This document shows positions 13,395-25,100 of a stretch of DNA of 64,000 bases, one piece after another. Source of the DNA: Cladorhizidae sp. MBARI D1340-BT2 (lineage: Eukaryota > Porifera > Demospongiae > Poecilosclerida > Cladorhizidae); NCBI GenBank assembly GCA_028752905.1, contig JAQNBH010000013.1, positions 24,682,549-24,746,548 of the forward strand, written 5' to 3'. The translations under genes were made by a program, and so were the position numbers. The notes under the pieces are model-generated. The model saw nothing but the letters and a program-made list of their open reading frames with translations, had not been told where the DNA came from and searched no databases. How positions within the stretch are numbered: the stretch's first letter is position 1; the number at the start of each line of letters is the position of its first letter.

Positions 13395-14060
13395 AACTGA
13401 GGGATGCCTCAACGAAGGAGTTTCTGGTACCATCACAGACCTTGTCCATGAAGATATCGGATGTCTCAACGAAGGAGTTTCTGGTACCATCACAGACCTT
13501 GTCCATGAAGATATCGGATGCCTCAACGAAGGAGTTTCTGGTCCCACCACAGACCTTGTCCATGAAGATATCGGATGCCTCAACAAAGGAGTTTCTGGTA
13601 CCACCACAGACCTTGTCCATGAAGATATCGGATGCCTCAACGAAGGAGTTTCTGGTACCATCACAGACCTTGTCCATGAAGATATCGGATGCCTCAACGA
13701 AGGAGTTTCTGGTACCACCACAGACCTTGTCCATGAAGATATCGGATGCCTCAACGAAGGAGTTTCTGGTACCATCACAGACCTTGTCCATGAAGATATC
13801 GGATGCCTCAACGATGGAGTTTCTGGGTACCACCACAGACCTTGTCCATGAAGATATCGGATGCCTCAACGAAGGAGTTTCTGGTACCATCACAGACCTT
13901 GTCCATGAAGACATCGGATGCCTTAACGAAGGAGTTTCTGGTACCACCACAGACCTTGTCCATGAAGATATCAGATGCCTCAACGAAGGACCACAGACCT
14001 TGTCCATGAATATATCGGATGCCTCAACGAAGGAGTTTCTGGTACCACCACAGACCCTGT
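13395..14060. repeat. 57-bp minisatellite
   Basis: About 11.5 copies of a 57-bp unit containing TCAACGAAGGAGTTTCTGG and CAGACCTTGTCCATGAAGA. The length is a multiple of three and several frames on both strands stay open with a 19-residue period. One unit is internally deleted near 13990. On the minus strand each unit contains ACAAG|GTCTGTG, a possible weak splice donor. Confidence 0.93.
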
Positions 14061-14145
14061 CCATGAACATCTCGGGGCACATGTTGACTATACAGAGATA
14101 CCCACGCAGGTCCATCTTGTACGAGAGCAAGGTTAGAGAGACACG
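14061..14145 (-). other. weak exon candidate next to the 57-bp array
   Basis: On the minus strand CACTACACAAACAG forms a good acceptor ending at 14146. The following 85 bases are open in two frames and run straight into the array. I tested whether this could be the missing part of the PH domain, and neither frame has the expected pattern. No family is recognised. Confidence 0.15.
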
Positions 14146-14279
14146 CTGTTTGTGTAGTGGGAATAAGGTAAGGAATGGCTCCCGCAGACAGACAGCAAGC
14201 CTGTTACATATGTAACAATAGATGTGCCAAATGCAATATCTTGTCTTGCATGCATTGAGGGTGCAGTATTGAGCTGACA

Positions 14280-15155
14280 CAAGTGTGTGTGTAGGGGGGG
14301 AGGAGTGTGCTGCAAGTGTGTGCTGCAAGTGTGTGTGTAGGGGGGGAGTGTGCTGCAAGTGTGTGTGTAGGGGGGGGAGTGTGCTGCAAGTGTGTGTGTA
14401 GGGTGTGTGTGTGTGTGCTGCAAGTGTGTGTGTAAGGGAGGGGGGAGTGTGCTGCAAGTGTGTGTGTAGGGGGGGGGAGTGTGCTGCAAGTGTGTGTGTA
14501 GGGGAGGGGAGTGTGCTGCAAGTGTGTGTGTAGGGGGGGGGGAGTGTGCTGCAAGTGTGTGTGTAGGGGGGGAGTGTGCTGCAAGTGTGTGTATGTGTGG
14601 GGTGTGTGTGTGTGCTGCAAGTGTGTGTGTGTAGGGGGGGAGTGTGCTGCAAGTGTGTGTGTGTGTGTAGGGGTGTGTGTGTGTGCTGCAAGTGTGTGTG
14701 TAGGGGTGTGTGTGTGTGCTGCAAGTGTGTGTGTAAGGGAGGGGGGAGTGTGCTGCAAGTGTGTGTGTAGGGGGGGAGTGTGCTGCAAGTGTGTGTGTAG
14801 GGGGGGAGTGTGCTGCAAGTGTGTGTATGTGTGGGGGGGGGGGAGTGTGCTGCAAGTGAGTGTGTGTGTGTAGGGGGGGGAGTGTGCTGCAAGTGTGTGT
14901 GTGTGTGTAGGGGGGGGGAGTGTGCTGCAAGTGTGTGTGTGTAGGGGGGGGAGTGTGCTGCAAGTGTGTGTGTGTGTGTGTGTAGGGGGGGGGGAGTGTC
15001 CTGCAAGTGTGTGTGTGTAGAGGGGGGGAGTGTGCTGCAAGTGTGTGGGTGTAGGGTGTGTGCTGCAAGTGTGTGTGTGCTGCAAGTGTGTGTGTGCTGC
15101 AAGTGTGTGTGTGTAGGGGGGGGGGGGGGGGGGGGAGTGTGCTGCAAGTGTGTGT
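14280..15155. repeat. GT-rich compound minisatellite with G-tracts
   Basis: About 28 variable units of the form GTGTGTGTAG, a run of 7-12 G, then AGTGTGCTGCAA. Alternating GT favours Z-DNA and the recurrent G-runs could form G-quadruplexes on the plus strand. A 17-G run sits at 15117-15135. The opposite strand reads as a His/Thr/Pro-rich frame of several hundred codons, which is a repeat artefact. Confidence 0.95.
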
Positions 15156-15784
15156 AGGAAGAAGTACTGCTATCTTTATTGTGATAAACAATTCCACAGG
15201 AGTGATGGCTGAAGATTCATGTCTCCAGGAAGCAGGCCATGTGTCTGATGGCAACAGCTGGCCAGAGGAACTGATCGTGTGTGCCACTGCTTATGTAGAC
15301 ATGTTTTAATATGCAGCGGGTTTCCTCTAGAAGCCATAGGTATGAATACGCATTTGTACTGATGATTGACTGATGATTGAACATAACGATCAGAAGATTT
15401 TTAGATTGTAGTAAAATACATTTTCATTTCGTAGGGAATCCTCCCCAAGATAACAAGCAGGACTCTGTGTACACTATACTGACTCAGTCATTTGCTCAGT
15501 TCTGGCTTTAATATATATACTAGAGATGATGAGGACTGCATCCTGCACTGACAGAAAGGAGAAATGTCTTCTCTCTCTCTGTGTGTGTATGTGACGTGTG
15601 TGTGTTTGGGTGTTAGAGAGAAATATAAACAAACATGTTACAATGACCTCAGCAATCCACTTGAAATGCACTCTTTCGACGTTTCGACACGATGCTCTAG
15701 CCTTCGTCAGGAATAAACACGTTACCTTGTGTTACCAGTCCTTGTATCTTTAATAGTCCTAATGTATAACACTTTAGTGGAGAG
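15156..15784. other. unique DNA with a short conserved-looking motif
   Basis: No supported gene. On the minus strand near 15678-15714 a segment reads CCTGACGAAGGCTAGAG, then GTCGAAACGTCGAAAG. It resembles the plus-strand segment at 28719-28753. The shared pattern is GAYGAAGGCYAG, a short spacer, GAAACGTC. Confidence 0.5.
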
Positions 15785-16398
15785 AGGGAGGCTCATCCAT
15801 GAGGACTTGGACACAAGAGAGGGCAGGTGCACATGCGTGAGGACTTGGACACAAGAGAGGGCAGGCACATGCATGAGGACTTGGACACAAGAGAGGGCAG
15901 GCACATGCATGAGGACTTGGACACAAGAGAGGGCAGGCACATGCATGAGGACTTGGACACAAGAGAGGGAGGCACATGCGCGGGGACTTGGACACAAGAG
16001 AGGGCAGGCACATGCGTGAGGACTTGGACACAAGAGAGGGAGGCACATGCGTGAGGACTTGGACACAAGAGAGGGCAGGCACATGCATGAGGACTTGGAC
16101 ACAAGAGAGGGAGGCACATGCGCGGGGACTTGGACACAAGAGAGGGCAGGCACATGCATGAGGACTTGGACACAAGAGAGGGCAGGCTCATGCATGAGGA
16201 CTTGGACACAAGAGAGGGCAGGCACATGCGTGAGGACTTGGACACAAGAGAGGGCAGGCACATGCATGAGGACTTGGACACAAGAGAGGGCAGGCACATG
16301 CGTGAGGACTTGGACACAAGAGAGGGAGGCACATGCGTGAGGACTTGGAGACAAGAGAGGGCAGGTACATGCGTGAGGACTTGGACACAAGAGAGAGA
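15785..16398. repeat. 35/36-bp minisatellite
   Basis: About 17 copies of a unit containing GAGGACTTGGACACAAGAGA and GGCAGGCACATGC. GGCAGG versus GGAGG alternates between 36 and 35 bp, which breaks reading frames. Confidence 0.95.
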
Positions 16399-18437
16399 AC
16401 TCGTGTTGTATGGATATTAACTTATACCGATGCTGCTGATGCAAAGGGAATCTCTAGTTGATTTGGCCAACCCGCCAGATTCTGTCAACTTTACCAAATC
16501 CACAGACAACATAAATGAGGAATTAGAACTATGTACATGCAGCATCAACTCATATCAGCAGTTAAAACTGGCTATTTGTAGCTATGGCTAAGTTTCTGAG
16601 AGAGTTTATGAATTCCCTTATTACTATGGCTTAGCTCTATCTAGCACGACAAGCTAGCTACACTTACTATTCCTGGTCACCACCCATCATAATGTACTTG
16701 CCCATTTCCTACAATCACTGCTAGGACTTGGCATCATCCCATCTAGAAGCTTCCTTATGCTCGGGTAAAGCTCCTACACTCCATCTATCCATGTTTCTAT
16801 AAGAGAAGGAGAGTCAAACATTAGCTAAACCTTGAAGATTGTCGTCGATATCAAGAAGTTCCACCCCAAAACGGACACCAACATGTGGCAGACCATTTGT
16901 TTTCATAATTGGGTAGCAGTTGATAGTCGAAACTCCTCCCTCCACATACCGGCCACTAGAAATTAACTCCGCCTCATGTGGTAAAATATATGTAAACTGG
17001 GAGTGGTTGTCATTGTGAAGAGAAAAATTCGAGAAAATGGCAGCAGATCAGAAGCTAGCTGGAGGAAAGTAAACTGGCCAGTGAGAATGGGCTGCGCGGT
17101 TGGTTAATAGCCGACAGGAATGGATGGTCTGGAAATGATCGTCACATATAATGACCATGTGGATGGGATCATCAATGTTTAAAAAAATATATATCTGAGC
17201 TAGCTGGTTCCCATTCCAACTTTGAACCAGTTTAGAACCAACTATTCTTAGCTGCCTCTACATTGTATGTAACAATCCAAGCAGTATATAAAATCTGATG
17301 AGAATAATTTACAGATCAGTGTGCACTGTTAGGCCTGCAGCTATGCTTGGGGCTGGACATTACCTAGAGCAATCACTAGCATCTCAAGCTAAAACAATGT
17401 CTTGTTTATTGCACCTCTGGCCATTCAAAGCCTAGCATTCATTGCTAGTTATACACCAGGTAGTAAGTATTGGCCTGTCTTTGTGAAGCTTAGAAGCAGC
17501 CACTCCATCTACGTTGCTGTGTGGGGCCAGTTGCTAATTGTATTTTACAAGCTTAGACTTGGGGTGGGTTGGGTTGGGTGGTAGTACCAGCTGGAACATG
17601 GCACCTTAATTTAATTTTTTTAATGCATGCTTTAGGGACTAGACAATACTCAGAGATCATCCAGAGGACATACTACTACACTCGATATACACTACACAAT
17701 ATACTAGAAATACACTAGAGAATAGCAAGAGCCGAGTGCCTTGAGGTGCAGCGCAGGTAGAGGAGTGTGTGGGCAAGACCTCTGCCATGAAGGAGCACAA
17801 GTAACAAAGACAAATGGAAAACCATCAACGCCTTAAAACTTCCTCCCTCAATCTTAAATGTGGAAGACTTCGGCGATAGAATAAATAACAACAAGTCCTG
17901 CGCTATATTTAGCCTCGAATGTTTTTCATGTCATCGCACACTCGCCGCATACTTAGTGACATACTGTAGCTTAAAATCAAGAGACCTGTCGCCTCGCCAA
18001 TTGTCCCATTCCAGTGCAGGGTTCATGCTTCATGCTTGGCACCACAAAGACTCACAGCAACATTGCTTCCCTGCCGCTTGATCACCATAGGGGCCTCCAG
18101 GTCGCATTATTCTAACCTTTGCTACTGTACCAACTGTGTATTTCAAGCTTCAGATCATTATTAACCATTCTTGAGTTATGGTACTTTTTGCATTGCAGTT
18201 TCATTGTGTGCCGCTCGAGTAATGAACAAGAAGAAGCACGACTGACTGACGAGGTAACTGTCCATAGCCAGAGACTTGGACAACATGCACTCTGACTTCC
18301 ATTTTCACTCCTCCATCAATGCTGTTGTGGATGCAAGAAACAAGAACTCGATAGCAGCAATATTTTTGAACTTGTTCAATTTTTGTTCCCAGGGGGAAGA
18401 CACCATAAAGTAGTAGTATATAAGTGATACAAAACTT
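16399..18437. other. 2-kb stretch with only weak coding hints
   Basis: Two weak signals. First, a minus frame of about 77 codons from about 17050 to a TGA near 16820 has a varied, protein-like translation (it contains GRYVEGGVSTIN and PHVGVRFGVELLDIDD), but I recognise no family and see no firm splice or start signal. Second, a plus ATG at 17038 in good context encodes about ten residues and meets AGGAAA|GTAAAC, like a first coding exon, on the opposite strand to the first hint. At most one is likely real. Confidence 0.25.
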
Positions 18438-19020
18438 GTGGTTACCACTTTATAGCTCCATAGATTCTGCAAACTTCATGGTATGGACTTGATATATAGC
18501 TCAAAAGATAGGTCTCTCTGTGTGCTCTCTTTTGATACTAAAACATTTTTCATGGGTATAACTACAGCCAAGTTACTGGAGCTAAAGTGGAGGGAACCTA
18601 AAAACCTGTTTCTCTGCATAAATATCTCCTGACTACGTGCTAGAGAATTGAAATTAGCACCAGTGGCTAGAGGATGCCCTAAGATTCAACCATTAGGTGC
18701 TAAAAGTTAAGTATGTGGCAAGTGTGTGGGTGGAAAATCAAATTCCTTATTTTCCAACGTATGCATGACCACATACTTAAGTTTTAGCGCTTGAATCGTA
18801 GGGTAGCCACTGGTGCTAATTTCAACTCTCTAGCACTTGGCAATCTGGAGATATGGGGCAAAATCAGGCATTCAGGTTTTGAAGTTCCATCCACTTTAGC
18901 TCCAGTAACTGGCTATACTTATACTTATGAAAAATGTTTTAGTATCAACAGAGAGACCTATCTTTTGAGCTATATATCAAGTCCATACCATGAAGTTTAC
19001 GGAATAAGTGGTAACCACAA
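18438..19020. mobile_element. foldback (palindromic) element, about 580 bp
   Basis: Two arms of about 280 bp are reverse complements at high identity around a centre near 18750. AAACTTCATGGTATGGACTT at 18471 faces its complement near 19000, and AAAAGATAGGTCTCTCTGT, ACTAAAACATTTTTCAT, TTACTGGAGCTAAAGTGGA and GAAATTAGCACCAGTGGCTA all recur inverted. No transposase is present. It is a MITE or foldback type, and a diverged relative lies at 27105-27990. Confidence 0.85.
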
Positions 19021-19765
19021 GTTTCTTTTTAACACTTACCTAACACTTACCACTACTACCTTATGGATTCGTCCTTATTAGCAAACAATTTTATCACCTG
19101 AAGGCAGTGATCCACTTTTCAATCCACCCCTTTCCTAACAAGATGGTCGAGTCTGGGCGCGCACCTCACTTAAAATGGGGCAACAAGGAGAGGAAAAAGG
19201 TTGATTTAAAAGGGTGATTATTCCGTGTGTGTGGGCACTCTGACAACACCATACATGGCATGTGTTGCTTGGTGACCCGTGCTTAGGTTGCAAGATGACC
19301 TCAGTGCTATTGCCTGTACAGCCACGCTCGATAGCAACACCTCGACAGAGATATAATATATAAAATAAATTATCCAAAAAATATGTTCCGGGCATCCAAT
19401 CTGCACCAAGAGAAAGCTGCACTCCACTCTCACAGGCTCCATGATGGCCCAGCTCAGTAGTGATGAGCAAACAACACAACCACAAAACCTCATGCACATA
19501 CTATATGATGGGTCTAGGTTTGTGAGCTGTGAATCTCATCACTGCCTTCCATGTAGTTTACTGGACATCTGCTGTTGTTTACTAGATTTTCTGCCCCATC
19601 ATCCCTTTAAAACACTCGGAAAGAGTGAGTTATCTTTTGCCGCTAGAATCAACGCCATGGGATGATATAGGGAGGCAGTAGTGGGTGCCTGAATAGGCAC
19701 AATGGCTCCACCCATAAACACATGTGTGAAAGTAAACACTTGAATATTTCAACCATCACCAGTCT
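19021..19765. other. unique DNA, no supported gene
   Basis: Frames of 93-120 codons on the minus strand and 74 on the plus have no recognisable domain. I looked here for the missing second half of the RhoGEF PH domain and did not find it. Confidence 0.4.
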
Positions 19766-22042
19766 CACACTAGACACCCCTCACCTCTAGATGAACACTC
19801 CCTCCACACTAGGCACACTCTAGATGAACACTCCCTCCACACTAGGCCTCCCTCACCTCTAGATGAACACTCCCTCCACATTAGGCCACCCTCACCTCTA
19901 GATGAACACTCCCTCCACACTAGGCCTCCCTCACCTCTAGATGAACACTCCCTCCACACTAGGCCTCCCTCACCTCTAGATGAACACTCCCTCCACACTA
20001 GGCCTCCCTCACCTCTAGATGAACACTCCCTCCACACTAGGCCTCCCTCACCTCTAGATGAACACTCCCTCCACACTAGGCCTCCCTCACCTCTAGATGA
20101 ACACTCCCTCCACACTAGGCCTCCCTCACCTCTAGATGAACACTCCCTCCACACTAGGCCACCCTCACCTCTAGATGAACACTCCCTCCACACTAGGCCT
20201 CTCTCACCTCTAGATGAACACTCCATCCACACTAGGGCCTCCCTCACCTCTAGATGAACACTCCCTCCACACTAGGCCTCCCTCACCTCTAGATGAACAC
20301 TCCCTCCACACTAGGCCTCCCTCACCTTTAGATGAACACTCCCTCCACACTAGGCCTCCCTCACCTCTAGATGAACACTCCCTCCACACTAGGCCTCCCT
20401 CACCTCTAGATGAACACTCCCTCCACACTAGGCTTCCCTCACCTCTAGATGAACACTCCCTCCACACTAGGCCTCCCTCACCTCTAGATGAACACACCCT
20501 CCACACTAGGCCTCCCTCACCTCTAGATGAACACTCCCTCCACACTAGACACCCCTCACCTCTAGATGAACACTCCCTCCACACTAGGCCTCTCTCACCT
20601 CTAGATGAACACTCCATCCACACTAGGGCCTCCCTCACCTCTAGATGAACACTCCCTCCACACTAGGCCTCCCTCACCTCTAGATGAACACTCCCTCCAC
20701 ACTAGGCCTCCCTCACCTCTAGATGAACACTCCCTCCACACTAGGCCTCCCTCACCTCTAGATGAACACTCCCTCCACACTAGGCCTCCCTCACCTCTAG
20801 ATGAACACTCCCTCCACACTAGGCCTCCCTCACCTCTAGATGAACACTCCCTCCACACTAGGCACACCTCACCTCTAGATGAACACTCCCTCCACACTAG
20901 GCCACCCTCACCTCTAGATGAACACTCCCTCCACACTAGGCCTCCCTCACCTCTAGATGAACACTCCCTCCACACTAGGCCTCCCTCACCTCTAGATGAA
21001 CACTCCCTCCACACTAGGCCTCCCTCACCTCCAGATGAACACTCCCTCCACACTAGGCCTCCCTCACCTCTAGATGAACACTCCCTCCACACTAGGGCCT
21101 CCCTCACCTCTAGATGAACACTCCCTCCACACTAGGCCTCCCTCACCTCTAGATGAACACACCCTCCACACTAGGCCTCCCTCACCTCTAGATGAACACT
21201 CCCTCCACACTAGGCCTCCCTCACCTCTAGATGAACACTCCCTCCACACTAGGCCACCCTCACCTCTAGATGAACACTCCCTCCACACTAGGCCACCCTC
21301 ACCTCTAGATGAACACTCCCTCCACACTAGGCACCCTCACCTCTAGATGAACACTCCCTCCACACTAGGCCTCCCTCACCTCTAGATGAACACTCCCTCC
21401 ACACTAGGCCACCCTCACCTCTAGATGAACACTCCCTCCACACTAGGCCTCCCTCACCTCTAGATGAACACTCCCTCCACACTAGGCACACCTCACCTCT
21501 AGATGAACACTCCCTCCACACTAGGCCTCCCTCACCTCTAGATGAACACACCCTCCACACTAGCCTCCCTCACCTCTAGATGAACACTCCCTCCACACTA
21601 GGCCTCCCTCACCTCTAGATGAACACTCCCCCCACACTAGGCCTCCCTCACCTCTAGATGAACACTCCCTCCACACTAGGCCTCCCTCACCTCTAGATGA
21701 ACACTCCCTCCACACTAGGCCTCCCTCACCTCTAGATGAACACTCCCTCCACACTAGGCCTCCCTCACCTCTAGATGAACACACCCTCCACACTAGGCCT
21801 CCCTCACCTCTAGATGAACACTCCCTCCACACTAGGCCTCCCTCACCTCTAGATGAACACTCCCTCCACACTAGGCCTCCCTCACCTCTAGATGAACATT
21901 CCCTCCACACTAGGCCTCCCTCACCTCTAGATGAACACTCCCTCCACACTAGGCCACCCTCACCTCTAGATGAACACTCCCTCCACACTAGGCCTCCCTC
22001 AGCTCTAGATGAACACTCCCTCCACACTAGGGCCTCCCTCAC
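19766..22042. repeat. 39-bp minisatellite that starts at a splice donor
   Basis: About 58 copies of a 39-bp unit containing CTCACCTCTAGATGAACACT and CCCTCCACACTAGGC. On the gene's minus strand every unit reads CTAGAG|GTGAGGGAGGC. The first unit is continuous with the last RhoGEF exon found, whose donor is TATCAG|GTGAGGGAGGC, so the authentic 5' splice site is the array's edge. 39 is a multiple of three, and the exon's own frame stays open into the array for about 12 units, until a one-base deletion near 21563 brings a stop at 21560. Confidence 0.97.
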
Positions 22043-22120
22043 CTGATAGAGAAGACTGCCAGTTCTGCTTGATGGTCTGGTCAGAACCAGCGCCCTGTTG
22101 AGCAGGAATACATGCAGTTT
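22043..22120 (-). CDS. RhoGEF exon 14, PH strands 2-4 (last exon found)
   Basis: 26 codons between GTTTGCACAG and CTATCAG|GTGAGG. KLHVFLLNRALVLTRPSSRT matches the family's PH sequence and follows exon 13 in phase 0. The remaining half of the PH domain should come next, but I could not find it at lower coordinates. Confidence 0.92.
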
Positions 22121-25100
22121 CTGTGCAAACGAAGAGTGCACATCGATAAGTGAACCTTGAAACACACCAATGGCTATAACCAGTGGAAATGCACTCATGT
22201 AGGTAACTATGGGCCATAAATTTCGTTATATAAATTTCAGTAAACACTTCCAAACTGTTTCTTTACTGCATAGCCTAAGGACATTTCAGAGAACACACCC
22301 ACACACGCAATATACATACACACATAAAAGATGACCGTTTGCTTTTAAAAATCAAGTTAGAAGTCGAAGGTGAATTAGTTGCTACCAGCAACTCGGGTGT
22401 TAGTGCCATAAGCACCTACAGGTGCAAACTCAGACTGAGTGCCACAATATACAGTAGGATGTCAGTTATCCGGACAGGTTGGTACCGGAAGGTGTCCAGA
22501 TAACTGAAATTTCTGGATAACTGAAGTCACTAGTTGTACACAAACCATAGCTTACCTAGCAAGAAATGAGCAGCTGCACATGCAGATCATGTGTTGATTA
22601 GTACCCTAATCTGATGATTGTTGCTTGGGACCAAAGTACATGTACACTGTACTGTACATGTACAGTGTGTGTACATGTACACCTGTTCTGGTTAACTGAA
22701 GTTCCGGATAACTGGAGTCAGGATAACTGACATCCTACTGTATATATAATATATATATATTATATATACCCAGTAGATTGCTATAGAGAGTCGTAGAGCT
22801 TGCCTCTGGCTCAAGTAAACAAAATGAAAGAATTTCTAAATGATTGAATTGCTGTCATGGACAGCCTCTTCCTGCCTTTACAGATGTTTCTGGAAGCCCT
22901 TCTGCTGAGGGAGTCTGCATGGACACCTGTGCTTACCTGGTCTGGAAGCCCTTCTGCTGAGGGAGTCTGCATGGACACCTGTGCTTACCTGGTCTGGAAG
23001 CCCTTCTGCTGAGGGAGTCTGCATGGACGCCTGTGCTTACCTGGTCTGGAAGCCCTTCTGCTGAGAGAGGCTGCATGGACACCTGTGCTTACCTGGTCTG
23101 GAAGCCCTTCTGATAAGGGAGTCAGCATGGACACTTGTGCCTACCTGGTTACTCTGGTTGCCTTGGCTCTAGAGAAAGGGATTTCCTTCTGGATAACTTT
23201 GCTGCAAGTTTTGTTGCAGACAGATCACCATAGCATAGAGATCACCATATGTAGCAACACGTAACTTTTGCTTGCCTACTTACAGTATACTAAACTGCAG
23301 CATAGTGTACTTTAAACGTAGTCATGGAAAAAAGTTAAAGATACGAACAACAGCCCACAAATAAAGCTGGCGGTGAGGGGGTTAAGTGCAGGTGTTGTTA
23401 ACCCCCAAACAAAGCTGGTGGTGAGGGGGTTAAGTGCAGGTGTTATTAACCACCAAACAAAGCTGGTGGTGAGGGGGTTAAGTGCAGGTGTTATTAACCA
23501 CTAAACAAAGCTGGTGGTGAGGGGGTTAAGTGCAGGTGTTGTTAACCCCCAAACAAAGCTGGTGGTGAGGGGGTTAAGTGCAGGTGTTAAACAAAGCTGG
23601 TGGTGAGGGGGTTAAGTGCAGGTGTTGTTAACCCCCAAACAAAGCTGGTGGTGAGGGGGTTAAGTGCAGGTGTTATTAACCCCCAAACAAAGCTGGTGAT
23701 GAGGGGGTTAAGTGCAGGTGTTATTAACCCCCAAACAAAACTGGTGGTGAGGGGGTTAAGTGCAGGTGTTATTAACCACCAAACAAAGCTGGTGATGAGA
23801 GGGTTAAGTGCAGGTGTTGTTAACCCCCAAACAAAGCTGGTGGTGAGGGGGTTAAGTGCAGGTGTTGTTAACCCCCAAACAAAGCTGGTGGTGAGGGGGT
23901 TAAGTGCAGGTGTTGTTAACCCCCAAACAAAGCTGGTGGTGAGGGGGTTAAGTGCAGGTGTTGTTAACCCCCAAACAAAGCTGGTGATGAGGGGGTTAAG
24001 TGCAGGTGTTGTTAACCCCCAAACAAAGCTGGTGGTGAGGGGGTTAAGTGCAGGTGTTATTAACCCCCAAACAAAGCTGGTGGTGAGGGGGTTAAGTGCA
24101 GGTGTTGTTAACCCCCAAACAAAGCTGGTGGTGAGGGGGTTAAGTGCAGGTGTTATTAACCCCCAAACAAAGCTGGTGGTGAGGGGGTTAAGTGCAGGTG
24201 TTATTAACCCCCAAACAAAGCTGGTGGTGAGGGGGTTAAGTGCAGGTGTTAACCCCCCAAAAAAGCTGGTGGTGAGGGGGTTAAGTGCAGGTGTTGTTAA
24301 CCCCCAAACAAAGCTGGTGGTGAGGGGGTTAAGTGCAGGTGTTGTTAACCCCCAAACAAAGCAGGTGGTGAGGGGGTTAAGTGCAGGTGTTGTTAACCCC
24401 CAAACAAAGCAGGTGGTGAGGGGGTTAAGTGCAGGTGTTGTTAACCCCCAAACAAAGCTGGTGGTGATGGGGTTAAGTGCAGGTGTTGTTAACCCCCAGA
24501 CAAAGCAGGTGGTGAGCGGGTTAAGTGCAGGTGTTATTAACCCCCAAACAAAGCTGGTGGTGAGGTGGTTAAGTGCAGGTGTTGTTAACCCCCAAACAAA
24601 GCTTGTGGTGAGGGGGTTAAGTGCAGGTGTTATTAACCCCCAAACAACCAAACAAAGCAGGTGATGAGGGGGTTAAGTGCAGGTGTTATTAACCCCCAAA
24701 CAAAACAAAGCAGGTGGTGAGGGGGTTAAGTGCAGGTGTTTTTAACCCCCAGACAAAGCTGGCAGTGAGGGGGTTAAGTGCAGGTGTTAATAACCCCAAA
24801 CCATCAAGAAAACCAACACAACTGGTGCTACCATGTGGTGGGCTTCACATAGAACATCAGCTGATCGTAACGAAAAAAGCATCATACAAGAACAAAGGTC
24901 GAGGTTATTATCCCAAGCCAGCTCAGCAGGCGGGGGTGGGGCTGGCCCCGCAGGTGGACCAAGTGTGACCTGCCACACCCGCCTTCTAGCCAATCCTTCA
25001 CACACATGTGCATGTGTGTACTCTTACTTCCACGCGGTCGGAAGCCGTGTGAGACGGGAGCTCACTGCACGACCTTCACACAGACCTGTCTCTTTAAAAA

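Noticed and set aside
13393..15287. Long His/Thr/Pro-rich minus frames
   Set aside because: Translation of GT-rich repeats, open in several frames.
16439..16591. 50-codon plus frame from ATG 16439
   Set aside because: Protein-like composition but short, isolated and unrecognised.
23587..24664. 354-codon frames on both strands
   Set aside because: Both are consequences of a stop-free 48-bp unit.
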